The notes: generated from the letters alone by a model not told the origin. Shown: positions 26,062 to 34,402, numbered from the stretch's first letter. The stretch is DNA of 64,000 bases from Taibaiella sp965229095 (GCA_965229095.1 OZ245855.1:3286001-3350000); one strand, 5' to 3'. Translations and numbers: made by a program.

Positions 26062-26586
26062 ATGAAAAAACTATTCTTCTTCCTGCTCTTTAGTTGCAGT
26101 ACAGCAGTACTGTGGGCACAGCAACAAGTGAACATCGACAAGCGCGTCAGCGTTACTTTTCCCGAAACGGCACAATCGCAATCATCGGAATACGGCGCTA
26201 TGTGGTTTGGCCCTGTTGTCGGCGATGTGACCAAAGCTATGGCCATGTCGATAGGCATTCCCATGTCCAGCTTTAACCAGGATTCGGCCGCCATTGCAAC
26301 CTACTACGACGATCCTGAATTTACCAAAGGACTGGTAAGCGGCATGCTGGGCAAGCTGCCGGGTGTAAAGCTGATCAGCCAGAAGAAGACCACGAAACAA
26401 GGCAGGAAGGGCTATATTATGGATTTGGAAAAAGAGACCCCTGATGAACAGTTTCCTTACAAAAAACTGTATATCCTGGTCATTTTTGCCGGCGACAATA
26501 TTTACCTGCAGGCCGTTTACGCCGCTTCAGGCATAGATGCCAGCAGTGCCAAAAATACCTTCTTTGATTCGTTCCGGGTAAAATAG
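26062..26586 (+). CDS. Secreted hypothetical protein, tandem paralogue 1
   Basis: A 174-aa exported protein of unknown function. The signal peptide is MKKLFFFLLFSCSTAVLWAQ. The mature part reads as an alpha/beta domain: VNIDKRVSVTFPETAQ, a middle FTKGLVSGMLGKLPGVKLISQKKTTKQGRKGYIMDLEKETP, then PYKKLYILVIFAGDNIYLQAVYAASGID and a final FFDSFRVK. Its neighbour 26621-27142 has the same order of blocks (RATVVFPGKT, LLGQYPGVEVVSRKKIAKGKQMGYELDLQKDKPDE, PYKNLYAQIFFAGANVYALTV, FFNSLKID), so this is a tandem duplication. The pattern recalls lipoprotein-like domains that end in a short FxSF helix, but I cannot assign a family. It lies 32 bp after murF, without a clear promoter of its own. Confidence 0.72.
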   Translation: MKKLFFFLLFSCSTAVLWAQQQVNIDKRVSVTFPETAQSQSSEYGAMWFGPVVGDVTKAMAMSIGIPMSSFNQDSAAIATYYDDPEFTKGLVSGMLGKLPGVKLISQKKTTKQGRKGYIMDLEKETPDEQFPYKKLYILVIFAGDNIYLQAVYAASGIDASSAKNTFFDSFRVK

Positions 26587-26620
26587 CAACCCACAGCTCC
26601 TTACCGCTAAAAAAATTAAA

Positions 26621-27142
26621 ATGAGATCTACGTTATTGCTCCTTACCCTTATTGGCAGCAGCCTGTTCAGCTATGCCCAGAACACCATAAAGCTCGACAA
26701 CAGGGCCACCGTCGTATTCCCGGGCAAGACCGGGGAGATGCAGGGTGCAACCGGACCCATCACGTACAGCACGCTGGATAAAGACAGTAAAATCACCGGT
26801 ATGGCTACCGTGATCGATGCTTCACAGTTTGGCGTAGACTCGGCCATGATCGCCGCCAATTACAACAATGCCACCTTTGTCGACCTTATCCTGCAGGGCC
26901 TCCTGGGCCAGTATCCCGGCGTGGAAGTGGTTTCCCGTAAGAAAATAGCGAAGGGTAAGCAGATGGGTTATGAGCTGGATCTGCAAAAAGATAAGCCCGA
27001 CGAAACCGTTCCTTACAAGAACCTGTACGCCCAGATATTCTTTGCCGGCGCCAACGTATATGCCCTCACCGTACTGACCATGGAGGGTGTGGATGCTACT
27101 GCCGACAAGGAAAAATTCTTCAACTCCTTAAAGATCGATTAA
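26621..27142 (+). CDS. Secreted hypothetical protein, tandem paralogue 2
   Basis: A 173-aa exported protein, paralogous to the preceding gene. The signal peptide is MRSTLLLLTLIGSSLFSYAQ. It keeps the order of conserved blocks: IKLDNRATVVFPGK, LLGQYPGVEVVSRKKIAKGKQMGYELDLQ, NLYAQIFFAGANVYALTVLTMEGVD, KFFNSLKID. The inserted part after VVFPGKT differs from copy 1 and is shorter in hydrophobic content (copy 1 has MWFGPVVGDVTKAMAMS). The ATG at 26621 follows the first gene by 34 bp. Its last 15 bp overlap the end of the convergent VIT-like gene, so transcription of both genes could interfere. Function unknown. Confidence 0.72.
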   Translation: MRSTLLLLTLIGSSLFSYAQNTIKLDNRATVVFPGKTGEMQGATGPITYSTLDKDSKITGMATVIDASQFGVDSAMIAANYNNATFVDLILQGLLGQYPGVEVVSRKKIAKGKQMGYELDLQKDKPDETVPYKNLYAQIFFAGANVYALTVLTMEGVDATADKEKFFNSLKID

Positions 27143-27814
27143 AGCCAGGGGAGCATCGGTGGCGACCAGGGTCAATTGGGTAATGATCAACGCCGCCAGG
27201 GCTACCGCCAGGCCCATCACCAGTTGGTAAGCAGCCATGCGCCCGGCTGGCTTTCCGGTAAGGTTTCCCTTATACCAGCCCAGGCCGTAAAAAAGGAGAA
27301 GGATAAAGGGAATAGCCTTATACAGGCTGCCCCAGGCATCGGCAATACCGGCAAATAAAAGCGACACCAGGACACCGCCCAGCAGGAAGCCCGCTGCTGT
27401 TTGCCAGCCACTTTTCCTTGCCCTGGAAGAATCATAGCTCTCCCAACCCAATTCATGTTCCTGTATCTCTTTAAGCCATAAAGCCCGTTCACTCTCCATT
27501 TGGGCTTTCATATCCTGCGTGAGGCCCGGATCGATACCGATCGCCTGCATCAGCGCTATTTCTTCATCGGCCTCTTCCAACGCCAGTTCGGGATGGCGAT
27601 GGGATATCTCTTCCTTCTCCCCCAGGAAACGGGCCATACCAAAGGCTATAGCGCCGATAAGAGCTACCCCCGTACCGGCCCAGGCAGTAAGCCATAAGTT
27701 TGCCATACAGAATGGCATAGCTATAATACAGGCGGCAAAAGACAAGGACAGGCCATCGGATAGACCCGTAATGAAGTTAATAGCGAAAAGACTTTGCCTG
27801 GTCTGTGCTTCCAT
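27128..27814 (-). CDS. VIT1/CCC1-like membrane protein
   Basis: A 228-aa inner-membrane protein. The open frame reaches a TTG at 27862, but ATG at 27814 is better placed: TATATTTG ends 4 nt upstream of it. N-terminal segment RQSLFAINFITGLSDGLSLSFAACIIAMPF resembles the first helices of the vacuolar iron/manganese transporter family (GLSDGL replaces the usual GxxDG motif). A soluble loop of about 70 acidic residues (HRHPELALEEADEEIALM ... EHELGWESYDSSRARKSGW) follows, then three or more membrane helices. Metal export is a plausible role, but the similarity is weak. No metal-responsive site is seen. It overlaps the convergent 26621-27142 gene by 15 bp. Confidence 0.6.
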   Translation of the reverse strand: MEAQTRQSLFAINFITGLSDGLSLSFAACIIAMPFCMANLWLTAWAGTGVALIGAIAFGMARFLGEKEEISHRHPELALEEADEEIALMQAIGIDPGLTQDMKAQMESERALWLKEIQEHELGWESYDSSRARKSGWQTAAGFLLGGVLVSLLFAGIADAWGSLYKAIPFILLLFYGLGWYKGNLTGKPAGRMAAYQLVMGLAVALAALIITQLTLVATDAPLALIDL

Positions 27815-27818
27815 AACA

Positions 27819-27826
27819 CAAATATA
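27819..27826 (-). promoter_or_regulatory. Promoter element directly before the VIT-like gene
   Basis: The minus strand reads TATATTTG, then TGTT, then the ATG at 27814. Initiation at the usual distance would give a leaderless or nearly leaderless mRNA. Confidence 0.5.
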
Positions 27827-27858
27827 ACCCCTGGCATTCTTATTTGTTGCCACCCACA

Positions 27859-27887
27859 ACAAAGGGCGCCGTTACAGCGCCCTTTGT
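27859..27887 (-). terminator. Hairpin downstream of rocD, probable terminator
   Basis: ACAAAGGGCGC (27859-27869) pairs perfectly with GCGCCCTTTGT (27877-27887); the loop is 7 nt. The T-run on the minus side is poor, so strength is uncertain. Confidence 0.5.
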
Positions 27888-27908
27888 GGATTATCTTTTT
27901 GTAAAGGA

Positions 27909-29141
27909 TTATAGTGTAGCCAGGCTTTTTTCAATTATGCCCAGGCATTCGTCGATTTGCTCGCGGGTAATAGTCAACGGCGGGGCAAAACGGATCTTGT
28001 CGCCATGGGTAGGCTTGGCCAGCAGGCCATTTTCTTTCAGCGCCAGGCACAGATCCCAAGCCGCTTCCGGGTTATCGTGGCGGATCACGATAGCATTCAG
28101 CAATCCTTTACCGCGCACCAGCTCCACACAAGGATGGTTCATCGCCCGCAGCTTGTCGCGGAAATAAGCGCCTTGTACCTCGGCATTCTCGGCCATATGC
28201 TCTTCCTTCAATACTTCCAGGGCTACCATCGCTACCTTGCAGGCCAGGGGATTGCCGCCATAGGTAGAGCCATGATCGCCGGGTTTGATAGTCAGCATGA
28301 TCTCATCGTCGGCCAGCACAGCAGATACAGGTAACGTACCGCCGCTCAGCGCCTTACCCAGGATCAGGATATCGGGACGCACATTTTCATGATCGCAAGC
28401 CAGCATCTTACCGGTACGGGCAAGACCGGTCTGTATTTCATCGGCAATGAACAATACATTGGCCGCTTTACACATTTCCATGGCTGTAGCCAGGTAGCCG
28501 TCATCGGGTACATATACGCCCGCTTCGCCTTGTATAGGCTCTACCAGGAAACCGGCTACATCCGGGTCCTGCAATGCTTTTTCAAGGGCCTGGGTGTCAT
28601 TATAAGGAATCACCTCGTAACCCGGCATAAAAGGGCCGAAATGGTTGCGGGCGCTGGGATCGGTGCTGAAAGAGATCACGTTCAGGGTCCTGCCATGGAA
28701 ATTGCCGGCTACCGTAATGATCTTTGCTTTGTTATCGGCAATGCCCTTTACTTCATAAGCCCAGCGGCGTGCCAGTTTCAGCGCTGTTTCCACTGCTTCT
28801 ACGCCGGTATTCATCGGCAGCACTTTATCATAGCCGAAATACCGGGTTATATATTCCGCGTATTCCCCCAGCAGGTTGCTGTGGAAGGCACGGGAAGTAA
28901 GCGTCAGTTGCTGCGCCTGTTCGGTAAAAGCCTTGATAACCTTAGGATGGCAATGTCCCTGGTTCACAGCCGAGTAGCCGGAAAGGAAATCGTAATACCG
29001 TTTGCCTTCGACATCCCACATAAAAACACCGGATCCGCGCTCGATCACCACGGGAAGCGGGTGATAGTTATGCGCGCCGTATTGCTCTTCTTTATCGATC
29101 AATGCTTGTGTCAATGGGGCCAGATGAGTCGTTTCTTGCAT
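27909..29141 (-). CDS. rocD: Ornithine--oxo-acid transaminase
   Basis: PLP enzyme transferring the delta-amino group of L-ornithine to a 2-oxo acid, linking arginine/ornithine with proline and glutamate. Class III aminotransferase motifs are visible: YHPLPVVIERGSGVFMWDVEGKRYYDFLSGYSAVNQGHCHP near the N-terminus, LPMNTGVEAVETALKLARRW, FHGRTLNVISFSTDP, LFIADEIQTGLARTGKMLACDHENVRPDILILGKALSGG (the Lys in LGKALSGG binds PLP) and GDHGSTYGGNPLACKVAMVALEVL. The frame allows ATG at 29159, but a TATCTTTG element overlaps that region and ends 5 nt before ATG 29141, so the shorter start MQETTHLAPL is likelier. Length about 410 aa, normal. Single-gene unit. Confidence 0.95.
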   Translation of the reverse strand: MQETTHLAPLTQALIDKEEQYGAHNYHPLPVVIERGSGVFMWDVEGKRYYDFLSGYSAVNQGHCHPKVIKAFTEQAQQLTLTSRAFHSNLLGEYAEYITRYFGYDKVLPMNTGVEAVETALKLARRWAYEVKGIADNKAKIITVAGNFHGRTLNVISFSTDPSARNHFGPFMPGYEVIPYNDTQALEKALQDPDVAGFLVEPIQGEAGVYVPDDGYLATAMEMCKAANVLFIADEIQTGLARTGKMLACDHENVRPDILILGKALSGGTLPVSAVLADDEIMLTIKPGDHGSTYGGNPLACKVAMVALEVLKEEHMAENAEVQGAYFRDKLRAMNHPCVELVRGKGLLNAIVIRHDNPEAAWDLCLALKENGLLAKPTHGDKIRFAPPLTITREQIDECLGIIEKSLATL

Positions 29142-29146
29142 AGCTG

Positions 29147-29154
29147 CAAAGATA
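29147..29154 (-). promoter_or_regulatory. Promoter element directly before rocD
   Basis: The minus strand reads TATCTTTG, then CAGCT and ATG at 29141. This implies a leaderless or very short leader mRNA. No -33 TTG at normal spacing. Confidence 0.45.
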
Positions 29155-29337
29155 ATCATTTTTTACAGGACAGCCTTGCCCGCCCGCCACGCCCACTACC
29201 CTATCTCGCTGGCACTTTACCTTTTACGAACACCGCATCGTTACCGGGCCATAATTTTCCCGCGCCTGCCCGCAGGGGAAAGAGAATAAAAGGGGCATGC
29301 CTGCCTTTCTGCCGGAAAAAGAAAGGGCGACCCTGTA

Positions 29338-29369
29338 TTGCAGAAAAAAAAGAATAATCCATACCTTTG
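29338..29369 (+). promoter_or_regulatory. ndk promoter
   Basis: TTG at 29338-29340 and TACCTTTG at 29362-29369 are separated by 21 bp, matching the Bacteroidota -33/-7 pattern. The element lies about 28 bp before the ndk ATG. Confidence 0.65.
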
Positions 29370-29396
29370 CGGCGCAAATCCAAAAATAAAAATACA

Positions 29397-29813
29397 ATGT
29401 CCAACAGAACATTCACAATGATTAAACCTGATGCCGTATCTTCCAACTACATTGGCGGTATCCTGGATAAAATCAATGCCGGTGGTTTCAAGATCATCGC
29501 CATGAAATATACCCAACTGAGCAAAGAGCAAGCCGGTAAATTTTACGAAGTACACAGCGCTCGTCCTTTCTACGGCGAACTGGTTGACTTCATGAGTAGC
29601 GGCCCTATCGTAGCGGCTATCCTGGAAAAAGACAACGCTGTTGCCGACTTCCGTACCCTGATCGGCGCTACCAATCCTGCCGAAGCTGCCGAAGGTACTA
29701 TCCGTAAGCAATATGCCAAATCCATCGGTGAAAATGCCGTACACGGTTCCGACAGCGACGAGAATGCCAAGATCGAAGGTGACTTCTTCTTCAGCATGAC
29801 TGAACGTTTCTAA
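29397..29813 (+). CDS. ndk: Nucleoside diphosphate kinase
   Basis: Transfers phosphate between NTPs and NDPs to balance the nucleotide pools; cytoplasmic. The 138-aa product shows the family motifs: TFTMIKPDAV (Lys10), ARPFYGELVDFMSSGPIVAAILE, RTLIGATNPAEAAEGTIRKQYAKS and the active site NAVHGSDSDENA with phospho-acceptor His116. The frame is open upstream to a TTG at 29367, but the -7 element there and the A-rich leader (AAAAATAAAAATACA) before ATG 29397 settle the start. A strong terminator follows, so it is monocistronic. Confidence 0.97.
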   Translation: MSNRTFTMIKPDAVSSNYIGGILDKINAGGFKIIAMKYTQLSKEQAGKFYEVHSARPFYGELVDFMSSGPIVAAILEKDNAVADFRTLIGATNPAEAAEGTIRKQYAKSIGENAVHGSDSDENAKIEGDFFFSMTERF

Positions 29814-29830
29814 GTGGAATAAGATCATAG

Positions 29831-29864
29831 AAAAACCTCTTTGCCTTTCGCAAAGAGGTTTTTT
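29831..29864 (+). terminator. Rho-independent terminator of ndk
   Basis: A 14-bp perfect stem, 29831-29844 with 29850-29863 (core CCTCTTTGC/GCAAAGAGG), has a CTTTC loop followed by six T. Confidence 0.93.
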
Positions 29865-29946
29865 CATGCGATGTAGCCAACAACAGGCTATGGGCGTTAC
29901 AGACTATTTCACCCGGCTGCAGCGTTAATTATAGGTAATCCCTCCT

Positions 29947-30216
29947 ATGAGAAACATATTGTTCACACTTGTCCTGTACGTCCTGGTCCTGGCAGCGATC
30001 TTCCTTACAGTGATGCCGGGAACGGCTTTTATCTATGCCTTATGGATAATATTCCTGTTGCTGGGATCGGCTTTTTTTCTAAGTCTCCTGTTACCTTTTT
30101 GGTTTAAAGGTGGCATCAAACACAATCTCCGCCGCAGCCTCCGGATTACCATCCCTGCCGCTGCCATCCTCTTCCTGGTCGTTTATTCCCTTTTTTGCCT
30201 TTCGGTATGGATATAA
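29947..30216 (+). CDS. Small membrane protein
   Basis: An 89-aa hydrophobic protein with three likely membrane helices (ILFTLVLYVLVLAAIFLTVM, FIYALWIIFLLLGSAFFLSLLL and ITIPAAAILFLVVYSLFCLSVW). A basic loop, KGGIKHNLRRSLR, lies between helices 2 and 3. No family is recognised. The gene is translationally coupled to the next one: the ATG at 30207 lies inside its last codons and its TAA is at 30214-30216, so the two form a unit. No promoter is evident in the roughly 80 bp upstream. Confidence 0.6.
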   Translation: MRNILFTLVLYVLVLAAIFLTVMPGTAFIYALWIIFLLLGSAFFLSLLLPFWFKGGIKHNLRRSLRITIPAAAILFLVVYSLFCLSVWI

Positions 30217-30614
30217 AAAGAATGTTGTTCATCGTGCTATCGGCACCGGTATTTATTGCCTTTGGCATATTGATCGTTGTCGCAGCCTATTTTACGTGTA
30301 TGGAGGGTTACAACCCTTTTGCTCCGTATGCCGATACCAGGTTTGCCCCCGGGTACACCGCCGAAAAATTTGCTGCGGTGAAACCCCGGATGACGACGGA
30401 ACAAGTAAAGCAACTTCTCGGCGAGCCGCTGATCACGGATACAGCATTAAACGGTCGCACCTTTTCCTTCTGGTACAGCGATGATGGCGGCCTTTACCAC
30501 GGCAATAAGGGAAAATATGCATTGATCAGAGATTTTGCCTGGTATAGCACGATGGTCCTCTTTGACAGCAAGGGTCGGGTGACGGAGGTCTATAAAAGCT
30601 GGGAATACGATTAA
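30207..30614 (+). CDS. BamE/SmpA-like small protein
   Basis: A 135-aa protein starting at ATG 30207 (the open frame begins at a TTG at 30195). The N-terminus is one membrane anchor or uncleaved signal (KRMLFIVLSAPVFIAFGILIVVAAYF). The soluble part has KFAAVKPRMTTEQVKQLLGEPLITDTALNGRTFSFWYSDDG, the pattern of SmpA/OmlA/BamE domains, where a helix ends at a GxP turn. BamE-type domains can act in outer-membrane protein assembly or in other periplasmic complexes; here only the fold-level likeness is supported. The gene overlaps the small membrane protein gene by 10 bp and is convergent with the TonB-type receptor gene, from which 6 bp separate it. Confidence 0.6.
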   Translation: MDIKRMLFIVLSAPVFIAFGILIVVAAYFTCMEGYNPFAPYADTRFAPGYTAEKFAAVKPRMTTEQVKQLLGEPLITDTALNGRTFSFWYSDDGGLYHGNKGKYALIRDFAWYSTMVLFDSKGRVTEVYKSWEYD

Positions 30615-30620
30615 AAGAAA

Positions 30621-33038
30621 TCACTGACCCGCCCGGCCTTTCTCTTCCTCTATCCCTGTATTCCTTTCCCGGCGGGCTTTCAGGCTGCTGCTGCCGAAGG
30701 TATAGCTTAGTGATAATCGCACATTCCGGTTGTCGAAATAGTTGTCTATTGTTTGCCCGGTTACCACATGTACGCCCCTCGCTTTTTGGGTGGCCAGAAT
30801 ATCTGCCGCATTCAGGGCTACTGCCAGCTTCTTATCCAGGAACAATGCCTTAACGCCCAGGTCGACGCTGCCTATAGGATCGATCTCCAGGAAATCCTCC
30901 CGGGATTTGCCCAGGTAAAAGAAGCTGGCTTCGGCCATCAGCGTCCGCTTTTTGTTCAGGGCAAAGCTATTGCTGACCGAAACATAATACAAAGGCAGCT
31001 TGTAGGATTGCTCCGCGGCCGTATATTCCTTACTTCGTAACTGTTGCCGCTGCAGGCCGAGCTGTACCTGCATTTCCCAGCAGGAAAGCGGCTGCACGGC
31101 ACCTGTTGCATTGATACCATAAGCCATAAAATCGGCAAAGTTCTTGCTGAGACCCGAAGTAATGTTATGCACCTGGTCGATCATCCATACCGATCCGAAA
31201 TGATTTTGTTCGTACTGGTAAAAGGCCGAAAAAGTATAGCGGTTGTTCCAGGTATAAGCCAGTTCTACATTGTTGTTGAAAGATGGCAGTAAAAAAGGAT
31301 TGCCCTGGCCATAATGATAAGGCGTGGCATAGGCCCGGTAAGGGTCCAGGCTACGGTAATCGGGCCGGTTGATCCTTCTGCTGTAATTCAGGTTAAAGCT
31401 ATGCTTGTCGCTTAACTGGTACTGGATATAACCGGTAGGGAACAGGTTGACATATTGATTACGGTTGGTCTGGTCCAGGTTGCGGGAATAACCGGTGGTT
31501 TGTGTATACTCTCCCCGCAGCCCCGCCTGGAAGGCCCATTTACCTATAGTCCTTTCCGCGCTGATGTACACAGCCTGCACCTTTTCCGAATAATCGAAAG
31601 CATTGGAAATGCCGGGGTCTTCGTAATAGACACCCTGATCGAAATACGCAAACCGGTTATCGCTCCGGTTGCTGATAAAGCTAAGCTTAGCACCGAACGA
31701 CAGGGAAAGCCACCGGGCCGGGAGCACCATATCGGCCTGGGCTGTGGTGATGCGGATATGTTGCAACCCTTCTGTTTTGTTTTTGCTGTTGCTTCCGGTA
31801 GGTGTTGTAAAGTCATCGCGGTAACCGGCAGTGCTGAAATCATTGCTGCGCCGGCCGTTAAACCATAAGCGATTGATGTTAAAGCTGAGCTTCCGGCCAC
31901 TGGTATCTATCGACCATACATAATTCGCGTTAAACACATTATTGGTGTTTTTCATCGTACTACGGCCCAGCGTACGCAGCGTCGAATCCAGGGCCATTGT
32001 GGGCAGTTGCAGCACCCTGATGCTGGTGTTATCATCGCCCAGCCTGTTCATGGTACTGCTGGTGAATTGCAGGCCGAGCATGCCGTTCTTATGCAGCTCG
32101 TAATCCATACCCAGCGTATATTGCAAGGGCTTCATTGTTTTCTTATAAACATCAGTTACTTTAAAAAGCTGCCCGGGGTAAGGGGTATTCAGCCGTTCGG
32201 TTATAGCGTTGGCGCCGTTGCTGTAGCTGCCGTTACCGTAAAGGTTCAGCTTCCCTTTCCGGTAATTAATATCGCCCCCTCCAGTTCCCTTGCCATAAGA
32301 AGCCTGCTCGTAAGCCACACGCACGCTTCCGTTGATCCCCTGCCTGTTGTTCTTCTTCAGTACGATATTAACAAAGCCCGCATTGCCCGAAGCGTCGTAC
32401 CGGGCCGGAGGCGTGGTAATGACTTCAATACGGTCGATGCTTCCGGAAGGGATGGCCTGTAGCAAGGCCATCAGGTCATCGCCCGACAATTGCTGCAGGC
32501 GGTCGTTGATCAATACCTGCACCGCACTTTTCCCCACCAGGTTGATCGTGTTGTCCTGTTGCCGTATCCATACGCCCGGGGCTTTCTTCAAGGCATCGAG
32601 GGCATTACCGCCCAGTGCTGTTACGCTTGCCGACACATTGAAGACAATACGATCCGGCTTTCTTTCCAGCAAAGGGTGGCTGGTAATAATGCTTACTTCG
32701 CCGAGGGCGGTACGTTGGGTGCCGAGTACAAAGCTGATGTTTTGTTCCACAACATCAGCCACTTCTTTTATCACATCCGTATAGCCCATACCCGAGGCTT
32801 TGATCAGCTTATGTTGGACATCAGACAGTTCCAGCTTATACTGCCCGGCACTGTCGGTATAGGCCGTTCGCAATACAGCACTATCCCGGGCGTCAAGGAC
32901 GCTCAGGACAGTGAAGGACAACGGCTGTAACGCTGTGTCGGTAATGCTTCCATGGATGTGATATTGTGCTCTGAGCGCCGTAAGCGGCGCAAGGCATACC
33001 AGGGCTATTAAGAGGCCGGTTAGGGTAAATCTGCTCAT
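30621..33038 (-). CDS. TonB-dependent receptor-like outer-membrane beta-barrel protein
   Basis: An 805-aa outer-membrane protein. The signal peptide is MSRFTLTGLLIALVCLAPLTALRA. Residues about 25-110 form a CarboxypepD-regulatory-like domain (YHIHGSITDTALQPLSFTVLSVLDARDSAVLRTAYTDSAGQY). A TonB plug domain follows (DALKKAPGVWIRQQDNTINLVGKSAVQVLINDRLQQLSGDDL ... RIEVITTPPARYDASGNAGFVNIVLKK). Residues about 230-780 are beta-barrel strands (FNLNYSRRINRPDYRSLDPYRAYATPYHYGQGNPFLLPS is the conserved barrel block). It belongs to the outer-membrane beta-barrel family common in Bacteroidota; the cargo cannot be told. No SusD-type partner or FecR/anti-sigma gene sits next to it. The -7 element TATTTTTG (33062-33055, minus strand) precedes the ATG by about 17 bp. 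Confidence 0.88.
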   Translation of the reverse strand: MSRFTLTGLLIALVCLAPLTALRAQYHIHGSITDTALQPLSFTVLSVLDARDSAVLRTAYTDSAGQYKLELSDVQHKLIKASGMGYTDVIKEVADVVEQNISFVLGTQRTALGEVSIITSHPLLERKPDRIVFNVSASVTALGGNALDALKKAPGVWIRQQDNTINLVGKSAVQVLINDRLQQLSGDDLMALLQAIPSGSIDRIEVITTPPARYDASGNAGFVNIVLKKNNRQGINGSVRVAYEQASYGKGTGGGDINYRKGKLNLYGNGSYSNGANAITERLNTPYPGQLFKVTDVYKKTMKPLQYTLGMDYELHKNGMLGLQFTSSTMNRLGDDNTSIRVLQLPTMALDSTLRTLGRSTMKNTNNVFNANYVWSIDTSGRKLSFNINRLWFNGRRSNDFSTAGYRDDFTTPTGSNSKNKTEGLQHIRITTAQADMVLPARWLSLSFGAKLSFISNRSDNRFAYFDQGVYYEDPGISNAFDYSEKVQAVYISAERTIGKWAFQAGLRGEYTQTTGYSRNLDQTNRNQYVNLFPTGYIQYQLSDKHSFNLNYSRRINRPDYRSLDPYRAYATPYHYGQGNPFLLPSFNNNVELAYTWNNRYTFSAFYQYEQNHFGSVWMIDQVHNITSGLSKNFADFMAYGINATGAVQPLSCWEMQVQLGLQRQQLRSKEYTAAEQSYKLPLYYVSVSNSFALNKKRTLMAEASFFYLGKSREDFLEIDPIGSVDLGVKALFLDKKLAVALNAADILATQKARGVHVVTGQTIDNYFDNRNVRLSLSYTFGSSSLKARRERNTGIEEEKGRAGQ

Positions 33039-33124
33039 GGGTTATCGTACGAGGCAAAAATAACCACAGGCAGCAAGGGCAAGGTTAATGCAAAAAGGAT
33101 TAAGGTTAATTAAAGTTAACGGCG

Positions 33125-33814
33125 CTACCGGATGCCGAATTTGATATAGATCGCCGAACGCACCTTCAGCTTTTCGAATGCCACCTCCTGCCTTCCTTTC
33201 GATTCATATTCCTGGTACGTTACATTGGCAGCGAGATTCCGGGCGATATAGGGTTGCTGCTCCTGTTCATTGATCACAAGCGGACTGCCCAATTCTTGTC
33301 CTATGGACTTAAGCAGGTAGTCTGCCTTTTCCTTAGCCGCTTTGATCGCCATGATCCTGGTGGCTTTCTTCAGGCTATCCATCCCCGAATAGCCGAGCCT
33401 TTCGATACGGGCCTCGGCCAGGTCTTCTTTATCCAGCCGGTAAAACAGCTTACCCACCGTAGCTGCGTCCTTCACTTTCAAAGTATAGCTCTTCCCTATC
33501 TTTATAGCTCCCGATTTGAACCGCACCTTCATGTAATCCGTAATGGCATCGGAGAGCCGCAGATCGGCCAAGTTGATCCCCAGCTCCTGTACGATTGCTT
33601 TCAACTGCTCTTCCTGCCGGGCAACGGAGCCGTTGTCTTTTCGTTCCCTGATCTCGATAGCGACATAGATCTCGTCGGGTACCACCTCCTGCTCCGCCAC
33701 ACCGGTCACTTCGATATAGGGCTTTTCTTCCTGTGTTGTTTTCAATTGCCCGTAAGCCGGGCTTAAAGCAAGTACTACGGCTATTGTCAATAGCGCCTTT
33801 CTTAAGTTCGTCAT
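33125..33814 (-). CDS. SIMPL-domain (DUF541) periplasmic protein
   Basis: A 229-aa protein with a signal peptide (MTNLRKALLTIAVVLALSPAYG) and a SIMPL/DUF541 domain: YIEVTGVAEQEVVPDEIYVAIEIRERKDNG, then LKDL-like turns and a C-terminal MAIKAAKEKADYLLKSIGQELGSPLVINEQEQQ. SIMPL proteins are periplasmic, sometimes linked to oxidative stress or signalling; the exact role is unknown. It is the last of three same-strand genes: the VWA and rhodanese genes precede it with gaps of 30 and 24 bp, so these three likely form an operon read leftward from 35611. Confidence 0.85.
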   Translation of the reverse strand: MTNLRKALLTIAVVLALSPAYGQLKTTQEEKPYIEVTGVAEQEVVPDEIYVAIEIRERKDNGSVARQEEQLKAIVQELGINLADLRLSDAITDYMKVRFKSGAIKIGKSYTLKVKDAATVGKLFYRLDKEDLAEARIERLGYSGMDSLKKATRIMAIKAAKEKADYLLKSIGQELGSPLVINEQEQQPYIARNLAANVTYQEYESKGRQEVAFEKLKVRSAIYIKFGIR

Positions 33815-33838
33815 TTCCGCTTTTAGTTTTAGTTGTAT

Positions 33839-34402
33839 TTATTGTCCACTTACTTCTGTACCCTCGAACACTGCTTTACCGATCAATGCCGGCACGAGCT
33901 CCGACAGCTCGTAAACATTACGATAGCCATAACCATACAGGTTGATATAAGTGGGAATATTGAGGGCCAGTGTTACCGGTTCTATCGCTTTACCGATCAG
34001 CGCGGGTTTTGCCGCCTTCGTGGGAAAATGGATCTCGTCGCCGTCGATATTGTTGTTGCAATAGATCAGGATCTTTGTCTCAGGGTCCGGGATCAATGCT
34101 GCCAGGTTTTCCTGCGTGAAATCGGAGAAATTAAGATGCACCGCGCCTTTGATGTGTTTCCTCCGGTACATTTCGTCGGAACGCGTATCGAGGATCAGTA
34201 CGCCTTTTTCTTCACTCATCTCCAGAAAACGATCCAGGCGAACCAAGCGTTGCTTTCTATGCTCCTTTACGGTAATTACCAGTTTTTCGTAGGCATCGTA
34301 ATCTACTCTTCCGGGCGGAAAAGGGGCTTGCTGCGCTTGTGCAGCCGGCAGGTGAATGGCCAGCAAGTATAAGGTGGTGCACACCATCAAGAGGTTTTTC
34401 AT
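33839..34402 (-). CDS. Exported rhodanese-like protein
   Basis: A 187-aa protein with a signal peptide (MKNLLMVCTTLYLLAIHLPAAQA) and a rhodanese-like fold: LDTRSDEMYRRKHIKGAVHLNFSDF, then ILIYCNNNIDGDEIHFPTKAAK with the catalytic-type cysteine in YCNNN. Rhodaneses transfer sulphane sulphur or use the cysteine loop for other chemistry. The active-site loop CNNNIDG is unlike the usual CxxGxR loop, so true sulphurtransferase activity is doubtful. It sits in a likely three-gene operon between the VWA gene and the SIMPL gene. Confidence 0.83.
   Translation of the reverse strand: MKNLLMVCTTLYLLAIHLPAAQAQQAPFPPGRVDYDAYEKLVITVKEHRKQRLVRLDRFLEMSEEKGVLILDTRSDEMYRRKHIKGAVHLNFSDFTQENLAALIPDPETKILIYCNNNIDGDEIHFPTKAAKPALIGKAIEPVTLALNIPTYINLYGYGYRNVYELSELVPALIGKAVFEGTEVSGQ

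Noticed and set aside
28389..29357. A 322-codon plus-strand frame across rocD
   Set aside because: It is antisense to the well-identified aminotransferase and has no promoter or family signature.
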